Below the pieces are notes generated by a model. The model did no database searches and was not told the DNA's origin. It was given only the letters and a program-made list of their open reading frames with translations. Shown here in pieces: positions 1 to 4,934 of a stretch of DNA of 5,320 nt. Each line of letters opens with the position of its first letter. Position 1 is the first letter of the stretch. Location: NCBI GenBank assembly GCA_002712565.1, contig PAUA01000036.1, positions 1-5,320 of the forward strand, written 5' to 3'. The DNA comes from Gemmatimonadota bacterium (GTDB lineage: Bacteria; Gemmatimonadota; Gemmatimonadetes; Longimicrobiales; UBA6960). A program made the translations under genes and the position numbers.

Positions 1-99
1 GATTTTGTTGAATTCGTCGATGGTATTTTGGCGGAAGAGGAGAAGACAGAACGTTCACGCCAGATCGAAGAGAATATCGACCTTGGTGACTTCGAGTAG
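1..99 (+). CDS. C-terminal end of an unidentified protein (5' truncated)
   Basis: The first base of the window is codon position 1 of a frame that stays open for 32 codons to a TAG at 97-99. The visible tail begins DFVEFVDGIL and ends NIDLGDFE. Twelve of its 32 residues are Asp or Glu, so it is a strongly acidic, probably solvent-exposed C-terminus. I do not recognise the family and assign no function. A second frame is also open here (to 133-135), but its product is rich in Arg and Ser with no protein-like pattern, so the acidic frame is preferred. A stem-loop at 153-169 may end its transcript. Base composition here is less G+C-rich than in the genes further right. Confidence 0.5.
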   Translation, partial: DFVEFVDGILAEEEKTERSRQIEENIDLGDFE

Positions 100-152
100 T
101 GATTTCTGTCCCCCCGGCCTAGAAGGCGGCAACTAGTCCCTAGTCCCTCCTC

Positions 153-169
153 CGTGGCATCCAGCCACG
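153..169 (+). terminator. Possible terminator stem-loop after the truncated upstream gene
   Basis: CGTGGC (153-158) and GCCACG (164-169) form a perfect 6-bp G+C-rich stem with a 5-base loop, 53 bases after the upstream stop codon. There is no T-run after it, so it is not a canonical intrinsic terminator. It could protect a 3' end or be chance. Confidence 0.3.
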
Positions 170-375
170 CCTAGCTATCCAGCACTGTTCTGCGTGTCCA
201 ATTATACTAGGCAGGTTGCGAGAATACTTCTGGACTGAGCGTTCTTCTCGCTGGGGTGGCATTTCCGGTATCTGTCGCAATTTACTGTGCTAGCGACGAC
301 AGTCCTTACGCCACCTGCTAGTAGTGGCCGCAGCCTACTTTCCGGGTGTGCCCGATTCTCACCTCGCCCCAATAA

Positions 376-406
376 TTGACCGCTTCGATCCTGTCCTTCA
401 CATTAT
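376..406 (+). promoter_or_regulatory. Weak sigma70-like promoter candidate for the exported protein
   Basis: TTGACC (376-381, five of six matches to the -35 consensus) and CATTAT (401-406, four of six matches to the -10 consensus) are 19 bases apart, which is longer than the preferred 17. Transcription would begin near 413 and give a leader of about 40 bases before the ATG at 454. That would exclude the in-frame GTG at 412 as a start. Assigned by pattern only. Confidence 0.3.
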
Positions 407-443
407 CTTGAGTGACGGGCAGTGTCGTGAATCCAGTTGGATT

Positions 444-449
444 GGAGAG
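444..449 (+). promoter_or_regulatory. Ribosome binding site that selects the ATG at 454
   Basis: GGAGAG sits four bases before the ATG at 454. The upstream in-frame GTG at 412 has no comparable site, and the peptide between the two starts would push a normal signal peptide inward. This supports 454 as the start. Confidence 0.7.
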
Positions 450-453
450 TGAA

Positions 454-1491
454 ATGAGCAAGCGTATGGCGATGGTGTTTCTCTGCGTAACCGTAGCGCT
501 CGGCGTCGTATCGACCGCGGCGGCGCAGGACAGAGCCTCCGAGACCGAGTGGGAAGTCCCCAGAACACCCGACGGCCGCCCGGATCTTCAGGGGATCTGG
601 ACCAACCAGTCGATGACTCCGACCCAACGTCGAGGGGACCAGGGCCCGGTCTATACGCCCGAAGAGGTCGCCGAGATCGAACGAGGGTATGCGGACCGTG
701 AGGCGAGTGCAGCCCAGGCGAGCGACCCGAATCGTCCGCCACCAGAACCCAAGAACACCATTTCTGTCGCGGACTCGTACAACGACGTCTATTTCCAGAG
801 GGGTAACGGGGTGGCGGTCGTCTACGGAGAACCCAGGACTTCGCTCATCACCGTTCCGTCTAATGGCCGCATTCCCCCACGTACGCCCGAGGCTCGAGCG
901 CGCAGAGCGGAGAGCCGGGAGGCCAGGGGGCAATTCGGCCAGTACGACCATCCGGAACTGAGACCACTCGCAGAACGCTGCCTCACTTCATACGGCTCCC
1001 CCGCCGGACCGCCCATGCTCCCGACCGGGCTTTACAACAGCAACTACATCATCGTACAGACGCCCGATCATGTGTTGATCATGACGGAGATGGTCCACGA
1101 CGCGCGGATCATCCGGATAGGTGATGGCCCGAAGCTGCCCCCACACATTCGTCCTTGGATGGGAGACTCGTGGGGCCATTGGGAGGGCGATGTGCTCGTG
1201 GTCGAGACCACCAACATCCATCCGCTGCAGCCGTACTCCTCGGCAGAAATGAAGGTAACCGAGCGGTTCAGCCGGATGCGAGAGAATGCTGTCCTCTACG
1301 AGTTCATGGTCGACGATCCGTCGACCTACGCGGAGCCGTGGGGAGGACAGATCCCGATGACGACAATGCCCGACCAGATGTACGAGTACGCTTGTCAGGA
1401 GGGCAATTACGCACTCTCGGCCGTTTTAAGCGGTGCGCGTTATCAGGAGAGGATGGAGGCCGAGGAAGCGAATGACTCTCGGCGTGATTGA
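454..1491 (+). CDS. Exported protein of unknown function, 'PDLQGIW' type
   Basis: A 345-residue protein with a Sec signal peptide: basic start MSKR, hydrophobic stretch about residues 6-20, and likely cleavage after A24 (TAAA/Q). The mature part opens with a motif I recognise only as a common unnamed family, RTPDGRPDLQGIWTN (37-51). Other conserved-looking blocks are PRTSLITVPSNGRIPP (127-142), ERCLTSYGSPAGPP (174-187), a beta-rich stretch around 197-222, MGDSWGHWEGDVLVVETTN (236-254), ERFSR (270-274) and a Trp/Pro-containing block at 282-296. C176 and C314 are the only cysteines of the mature chain and could form a disulfide, which suits a periplasmic protein. Similar proteins are abundant, from memory, in Acidobacteriota and Gemmatimonadota genomes, where the function is unknown. 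No catalytic motif is evident. The gene stands alone on its transcript: a hairpin terminator follows 21 bases after the stop. The start at 454 is chosen for its ribosome binding site and signal peptide. The coding call is firm; the role is not known. Confidence 0.9.
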   Translation: MSKRMAMVFLCVTVALGVVSTAAAQDRASETEWEVPRTPDGRPDLQGIWTNQSMTPTQRRGDQGPVYTPEEVAEIERGYADREASAAQASDPNRPPPEPKNTISVADSYNDVYFQRGNGVAVVYGEPRTSLITVPSNGRIPPRTPEARARRAESREARGQFGQYDHPELRPLAERCLTSYGSPAGPPMLPTGLYNSNYIIVQTPDHVLIMTEMVHDARIIRIGDGPKLPPHIRPWMGDSWGHWEGDVLVVETTNIHPLQPYSSAEMKVTERFSRMRENAVLYEFMVDDPSTYAEPWGGQIPMTTMPDQMYEYACQEGNYALSAVLSGARYQERMEAEEANDSRRD

Positions 1492-1512
1492 GAGCCTGCT
1501 GTAACACGACCT

Positions 1513-1552
1513 GAGAGACGCCACCCCCATCGTTCGGCGGTGGCCGTCTCTT
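1513..1552 (+). terminator. Hairpin terminator after the exported protein
   Basis: AGAGACGCCACC (1514-1525) pairs with GGTGGCCGTCTCT (1539-1551) to give a 12-bp stem with one bulged C and a 13-base loop. A G-T pair at 1513/1552 can extend it. The stem is strong and well placed 21 bases after the stop codon. The following T-run is minimal (TTGGACCTT), so termination may be partial or Rho-assisted. Confidence 0.65.
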
Positions 1553-1611
1553 GGACCTTCAGCCTAGCTACCCTTTTCGATATCGTAGCTGGCGGATTCA
1601 TCCTGAGGTCC
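1553..1611 (+). promoter_or_regulatory. Nested inverted-repeat structure upstream of the aspartokinase
   Basis: An outer stem GGACCT (1553-1558) / AGGTCC (1606-1611) encloses an inner stem CTAGCTAC (1564-1571) / GTAGCTGG (1585-1592, one G-T pair) with a 13-base loop. The two stems are co-axial and compatible, so an RNA from here could fold into one arm. A second AGGTC at 1659-1663, overlapping the weak Shine-Dalgarno region of the aspartokinase, could compete for the GGACCT strand. Whether this segment is transcribed with the aspartokinase is not shown. I do not see the conserved core of the lysine (L-box) riboswitch. Six-base complementarities are individually easy to get by chance. Confidence 0.35.
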
Positions 1612-1670
1612 TTCTACCCAGGGCCCCGCAGGCCACCGACTAGCATCAAAACCATCCCAGGTCGACAACG

Positions 1671-2978
1671 ATGATCATCATGAAGTTCGGTGGGACCTCG
1701 CTAGGGACCGCGCAATCCATCCAGAACGTCTTCCGTATCGTCCGCGACCGCATTGACCTGGATCCTGTGCTCGTGGTTTCGGCGCATGCGGGCGTGACGA
1801 ATTCCCTCGCTGAGATCGCGCGAACCGCCCCCGGTGGTGACGCCGACGTCTCCAAGATCGAGGACTTCCACCGCCGACTTCTGGACGGTCTCGACTTGCC
1901 GGTCGACCTCCTCGACGAACAGCTCGGCGAGATGGCCGACCTCGTGCGAGGGATGACGCTCGTGTCGGAGGCCAGTCCCAGGGTTCGGGATCTCCTGCTG
2001 AGTTTTGGCGAACGGTGCTCGGTGCGGCTCGTTGCAGCCTACTTCAACCAGCAAGGGATGGAGGCCCAGGCGGTCGATGCGTTCGAGGTCGACTTACGCA
2101 CTGACGGCAACTTCGGCCGCGCGCGACCTCTTGCCGACGATGGTCGGATCGCCGAGAACATGAGTAAGATCGAGGGCGTCCCGATTCTGACCGGCTTCCT
2201 CGGCCGTGACCCCGACGGGAACATCACCACGCTAGGCCGAAACGGCTCCGACTTCTCGGCGGCTCTGTTCGGCAACGCGCTCGATGCCTCTGAGATTCAG
2301 ATCTGGACCGACGTCGATGGGGTGATGACTGCCGATCCGCGATTGGTGGAGTCTGCACGGCAGATCCCGACCATGAGCTTCGGCGAAGCAAGTGAGCTCG
2401 CCTACTACGGTGGCAAAGTGCTCCACCCGGCGACGATCCTGCCGGCGATGGAGAAGTCCATCCCTGTGCGGGTCCTGAACACTAACAACGCCGACAACAC
2501 CGGGACGGTCGTTTTGGCGGCCTATGAGGAGTCCGGCGCCCCCGTCAGGGCCGTCGTGCACAAGGACGACATTCACCTGATCAACCTCGTGTCCCCACCG
2601 ATGCTGCAACAGCACGGGTTCCTCGCAAAGGTGTTTGGCATCGCCGAGGCCCATGAGGTCGACGTCGACCTTGTCGCTACGTCCGAGGTCTCGATCACAA
2701 TGACCGCGGATCGCGCTGACCATCTACCGGCGTTCTGCGACGAGCTTAACCAGTTGGGTGATGTGACGGTCGAGCCTGGCCATGCGCTGATTTGTGTCGT
2801 CGGCCAAGGGATCGCACACACTCATGGCATTGCGGCGCAAGTGTTGAGTACGCTGGCTGAAGCGGGGGTACATGTTCGAGTGATCAGTCAGGGGGCGATC
2901 AAGGTAAATATCGGTCTCGTGATCAACCAGGCCGACGTCCACGAGGCCGTCAATCGCTTACACTCCCATTTCTTTTAG
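1671..2978 (+). CDS. lysC: Aspartokinase (aspartate kinase), monofunctional
   Basis: Phosphorylates L-aspartate with ATP to 4-phospho-L-aspartate, the first step to lysine/diaminopimelate, threonine and methionine; cytoplasmic. The 435 residues show the amino-acid-kinase fold first: KFGGTS (5-10), VSAHAGVTNSL (36-46), SFGER (111-115), the glycine-rich TTLGRNGSDFSAAL (186-199), IWTDVDGVMTADPR (211-224) and KVLHPATILPA (249-259). Two C-terminal ACT domains follow, about 304-365 (with HGFLAKVFGI, 315-324, and TSEVSI, 337-342) and 367-435 (ending HSHFF). The GFLAKVFG...DVDLVATSEVS arrangement is closest, from memory, to the long LysC/ThrA type; no homoserine dehydrogenase domain follows, so it is monofunctional. 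Length fits the E. coli LysC type (about 450). The effector (lysine, threonine or both) cannot be read off. Two in-frame ATGs (1671, 1680) are possible; 1671 is kept, and the Shine-Dalgarno is weak (AGG at 1659-1661). The gene has its own leader and faces a convergent neighbour 34 bases downstream. Confidence 0.96.
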   Translation: MIIMKFGGTSLGTAQSIQNVFRIVRDRIDLDPVLVVSAHAGVTNSLAEIARTAPGGDADVSKIEDFHRRLLDGLDLPVDLLDEQLGEMADLVRGMTLVSEASPRVRDLLLSFGERCSVRLVAAYFNQQGMEAQAVDAFEVDLRTDGNFGRARPLADDGRIAENMSKIEGVPILTGFLGRDPDGNITTLGRNGSDFSAALFGNALDASEIQIWTDVDGVMTADPRLVESARQIPTMSFGEASELAYYGGKVLHPATILPAMEKSIPVRVLNTNNADNTGTVVLAAYEESGAPVRAVVHKDDIHLINLVSPPMLQQHGFLAKVFGIAEAHEVDVDLVATSEVSITMTADRADHLPAFCDELNQLGDVTVEPGHALICVVGQGIAHTHGIAAQVLSTLAEAGVHVRVISQGAIKVNIGLVINQADVHEAVNRLHSHFF

Positions 2979-2982
2979 CCGG

Positions 2983-3010
2983 CGCTTCATCGACCGGTGG
3001 TCGACCAGCG
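2983..3010. terminator. Possible bidirectional terminator between convergent genes
   Basis: TCGACC (2990-2995) and GGTCGA (2999-3004) form a perfect 6-bp stem with a 3-base loop. CGCT (2983-2986) and AGCG (3007-3010) extend it across a small internal loop. It fills nearly all of the 34-base gap between two convergent stop codons, the right place for a shared terminator. Neither side carries a clear T-run. Confidence 0.45.
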
Positions 3011-3012
3011 GG

Positions 3013-4149
3013 TCAGCCGCCTGTGACCGTGAACTTCTGCACGCGCCGCCCCGTGGAAGCCTCACCCACGTAGATGTTGCCCTGCGAATCCACGCTCATG
3101 CCGTGTGGCCGCAGGAACTGGCCGACCTGGCGACCGCCACGCCCGAACTCGCCAACGACTTCCAGATCGGATCGGCGGAGGACCCACACTTTGTGGTTCG
3201 TACCGTCCGCGAGGTAGAGCCACTCCTGGTCCGCATCGGGCGACAGCCCAACCACAAAAGCGGAGCCCGATGAGCGGGTTTCCGGAGCGATGATCTTTTC
3301 CGTCACGAACTCGCCGCTCTGCTGGAAGACCTGGATACGATTGCCGCGGCGATCGGCCACATAGATGAGTCTGTCGTTTGAGCCAATGAGGCCGTGAGGT
3401 GTGGAAAACTGCCGCGGGGCGGGGCCGGCCGGATCGCGGTTGGACCGGTACGTGTCGTCGGGCCGTTCCCCGTATGCACCCCAGTGACGTAAGTAGGCCC
3501 CCGTTTCGCCATCGAACACGATCACGCGGCGATTGCTGTATCCGTCGGAGATGAAAACCTCGTTCGTCGACGGATCCACCCAGATCCCCGACGGCCCCCC
3601 GAGAAGACTCTCGTCATTGCTGCCCCCGGTCACCTCGTACTCCCCTATCTGCATCACCAGCTCTCCGCTACGCGTGAACTTCATGACGCGGTGATGTCGA
3701 AACGTCCCGATCCACACGAAGTCGTTGTGGTCGATGAACAGTCCGTGCGCGTTTCTCGGGAACTCAGAGATGTCCTGTGTAGCAGGGTCACCCCACCCCT
3801 GGACCACGTTGCCCTGGGCGTCGAACTCGATCACGACGGGAGCCGGCACACAGCACGTGCCGAGCGGCGGATCCTGGACGGCCGAGATCTCCTCGGGCGT
3901 GAGCGTCTCGGGGAGATGGGTGACCCAAACGTGATCCTGCGCGTCCACGAAGACCGCGGTCACGGCACCCATGATCCACTTGTCGGGCATCTCGAGAGGC
4001 CACGACGGGTCGACCGTAAACGTCGGGACGTCACCGCTGGCAACGCGCGTGCGCGTTGCCTCACTATCCTCAGCCCCCGCGCACGAACCAAGGAAGGGCG
4101 CGGCAACCAGGATCACGCCGATCGGCAGAATTCTAGGCGATCTCTGCAT
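3013..4149 (-). CDS. Lipoprotein with NHL beta-propeller, peptidyl-hydroxyglycine amidating-lyase-like
   Basis: A 378-residue protein with a lipoprotein signal peptide: hydrophobic segment about 8-20 and lipobox LGSC ending at C23. It should be exported and lipid-anchored. The rest is a six-bladed NHL-type propeller, with repeated 'HG(L/M)...D...(V/I)W(V/I)' or 'IYVADRRGNRIQVF' blades near 63-77, 134-148, 186-213, 250-275, 299-325 and 347-374. It resembles the lyase domain (PAL) of peptidylglycine amidating enzyme. Three histidines in HG contexts (H135, H252, H349) match the spacing of the PAL zinc ligands as I remember them, Y204 in DGYSNRR matches the catalytic tyrosine, and ADRRGNRIQ (265-273) matches ADRENGRIQ. 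The position of PAL's catalytic arginine appears to be L79 (THLP), so lyase activity is doubtful. Bacterial proteins of this type are usually annotated only as six-bladed propeller or NHL proteins, and the substrate is unknown. GGAG (4159-4162, complement) lies nine bases before the ATG. The HTH gene upstream on the same strand is 111 bases away. Confidence 0.9.
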   Translation of the reverse strand: MQRSPRILPIGVILVAAPFLGSCAGAEDSEATRTRVASGDVPTFTVDPSWPLEMPDKWIMGAVTAVFVDAQDHVWVTHLPETLTPEEISAVQDPPLGTCCVPAPVVIEFDAQGNVVQGWGDPATQDISEFPRNAHGLFIDHNDFVWIGTFRHHRVMKFTRSGELVMQIGEYEVTGGSNDESLLGGPSGIWVDPSTNEVFISDGYSNRRVIVFDGETGAYLRHWGAYGERPDDTYRSNRDPAGPAPRQFSTPHGLIGSNDRLIYVADRRGNRIQVFQQSGEFVTEKIIAPETRSSGSAFVVGLSPDADQEWLYLADGTNHKVWVLRRSDLEVVGEFGRGGRQVGQFLRPHGMSVDSQGNIYVGEASTGRRVQKFTVTGG

Positions 4150-4171
4150 TCTTCAATTCTCCGTGAGGGAG

Positions 4172-4187
4172 CCTCGTGGGATCGAGG
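4172..4187. repeat. Short inverted repeat upstream of the propeller lipoprotein
   Basis: CCTCG (4172-4176) and CGAGG (4183-4187) flank six bases, about 22 bases before the start codon of the minus-strand lipoprotein gene. It could be an operator half-site pair or a leader hairpin; five-base arms are also common by chance. Confidence 0.3.
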
Positions 4188-4194
4188 AGGGTCC

Positions 4195-4223
4195 AAAGTG
4201 CCGACCGGCTCTGTGCCTGGCAA
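4195..4223 (-). promoter_or_regulatory. Weak promoter candidate for the propeller lipoprotein
   Basis: On the minus strand TTGCCA (4223-4218, five of six matches to -35) is followed after exactly 17 bases by CACTTT (4200-4195). Only two of six -10 positions match. If real, the lipoprotein gene has its own promoter and is not solely dependent on the HTH gene upstream. Confidence 0.2.
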
Positions 4224-4260
4224 TCCACTCCCGCTTGGTCCCCGAACGGTTCTAACGCGC

Positions 4261-4668
4261 CTAGTTTTCCTTCTTGCGTCCGGCGTTCGAGTGCTTGAGG
4301 TGTTTCCAGGTGTCGCCGCGCCGGACCGCTAGAATCGTACTCGGTGAGACCTTCAGAAGCGTGGCCCAGTGTCCGGCCGCGTTGCGCCAGTAGCCCCGTT
4401 CATCGTCCCAGTCGTCCAAGACCTCCCGGACCTGTGTTTCCTCCAAGAGAGCGTGCGGCGACTTTCCCCCCTGGAGCCAGGGGTTATCGGACCAGCGCCT
4501 TCGTTCTTGGATGGGACCCGGAGCCTTGGCGCCGGAGTGCCCGAGACAATAATGCCGGACCTGACTGGCTGTATAGTCGGGGAAAATCTTGGCGATGTCG
4601 GTATAGAACTGACCCTCTTGAGCGAGGTCCCGCCACTTTACGATCAACGCTAGGGGGGGCTTTGGCAT
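4261..4668 (-). CDS. Small protein with two putative helix-turn-helix segments
   Basis: A 135-residue, basic, cytoplasmic protein with no signal peptide. Residues about 7-43 (WRDLAQEGQFYTDIAKIFP, then TASQVRHYCLGH) read like a resolvase- or response-regulator-type helix-turn-helix. A proline/arginine linker (50-75) leads to a second segment, about 76-123, ending WATLLKVSPSTILAVRRGDT then WKHL. The pattern 'VS.STI..(V/I).RG.TWKHL' is typical, from memory, of small DNA-binding segments in phage-encoded HNH endonucleases and regulators. There is no nuclease or recombinase catalytic core. I do not recognise a named family; a DNA-binding regulator or a mobile-element remnant are both possible. The ATG at 4668 is preferred because the only longer in-frame start is a TTG at 4713 inside an inverted repeat; an AGG (4671-4673, complement) sits very close before the ATG, so initiation may be inefficient. 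The gene is divergent from the exported protein on the right and 111 bases upstream of the lipoprotein gene. Confidence 0.75.
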   Translation of the reverse strand: MPKPPLALIVKWRDLAQEGQFYTDIAKIFPDYTASQVRHYCLGHSGAKAPGPIQERRRWSDNPWLQGGKSPHALLEETQVREVLDDWDDERGYWRNAAGHWATLLKVSPSTILAVRRGDTWKHLKHSNAGRKKEN

Positions 4669-4685
4669 GACCTGTCTTTCGGTTG

Positions 4686-4726
4686 GGGTAGAGGCGGGCT
4701 GGGACGGCGGCAAGCCGATGCTACCC
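4686..4726 (-). repeat. Nested inverted repeat in front of the HTH gene
   Basis: GGGTAG (4686-4691) pairs with CTACCC (4721-4726), and inside it GGCT (4697-4700) pairs with AGCC (4713-4716). The structure lies 18 to 58 bases upstream of the ATG at 4668. It could be an operator bound by the HTH protein itself or a leader hairpin; neither is shown. Confidence 0.35.
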
Positions 4727-4934
4727 TACGAGAGAGTCACACACAAGCCTACATGTCAGACGTTGGCGGTTACAGTAAGGATCTAGCGCTCGCTGGTGTC
4801 ACGGGCTATGCGTACTACTCCCCGCCTCGTTGGCATCCAGTTGACCGGGCTGGTCCTGCCCCTCACTGTATCACTGACTCGTCAAAGGGCTCTGGCGTCG
4901 TGCTTTTCCAAATAGCGAACACCCGGAGGTTACC
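4727..4934. other. Divergent intergenic region without a convincing gene
   Basis: This stretch should hold the promoters of the minus-strand HTH gene and the plus-strand exported protein. The best plus-strand -35 is TTGACC (4841-4846), but the nearest -10-like hexamer (TGTATC, 4867-4872) is 20 bases away and poor. I could not place a confident promoter for either gene. A 61-codon open frame (4753-4938) is discussed among the rejected items. Confidence 0.5.
4925..4929 (+). promoter_or_regulatory. Strong ribosome binding site of the right-edge gene
   Basis: A perfect GGAGG lies five bases before the ATG at 4935. It is the best Shine-Dalgarno in the window and fixes the start of the truncated gene that follows. 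Confidence 0.85.

Larger units (their letters stand above)
100..453. other. Intergenic region (354 bases) without a convincing gene
   Basis: No frame on either strand shows a plausible start, ribosome binding site and protein-like composition. Seen in it: two tandem copies of TAGTCCC (134-147), a perfect 6-bp stem-loop (153-169), an imperfect inverted repeat CTGTCG/CGACAG (272-277 and 297-302), and a weak sigma70-like promoter candidate (376-406). The rest is unremarkable. It most likely holds the end of one transcription unit and the promoter of the exported protein that starts at 454. Confidence 0.6.

Noticed and set aside
134..147. Two tandem copies of TAGTCCC
   Set aside because: Only two short units with no third copy or spacer pattern, so not a repeat array or CRISPR.
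201..208. Perfect TATAAT on the minus strand (201-206) and overlapping TATACT on the plus strand (203-208)
   Set aside because: Neither has an acceptable -35 at the right distance, the minus-strand direction would read antisense into the truncated gene, and the plus-strand one is about 245 bases from the next start.
412..453. GTG start at 412, which would add 14 residues to the exported protein
   Set aside because: There is no ribosome binding site before it, it would bury the signal peptide, and it lies at the predicted transcription start.
403..951. 182-codon minus-strand open frame
   Set aside because: It lies antisense to the exported-protein gene, which has a signal peptide, ribosome binding site and family motifs; the antisense product is Arg-rich with no recognisable motif.
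1553..1670. Lysine (L-box) riboswitch before the aspartokinase
   Set aside because: The space is shorter than a typical L-box and I do not see its conserved core motifs; only simple nested stems are present.
2232..2723. 163-codon minus-strand open frame inside the aspartokinase
   Set aside because: The opposite strand encodes intact kinase and ACT motifs, and this frame has no independent start signals.
3691..4332. 213-codon + strand open frame
   Set aside because: It runs antisense to the propeller lipoprotein and into the HTH gene; its Arg/His-rich composition is typical of G+C-rich antisense frames.
4669..4713. TTG start at 4713 for the HTH protein
   Set aside because: It would add 15 low-complexity Pro/Ser/Thr residues, sits within an inverted repeat and has no nearby Shine-Dalgarno.
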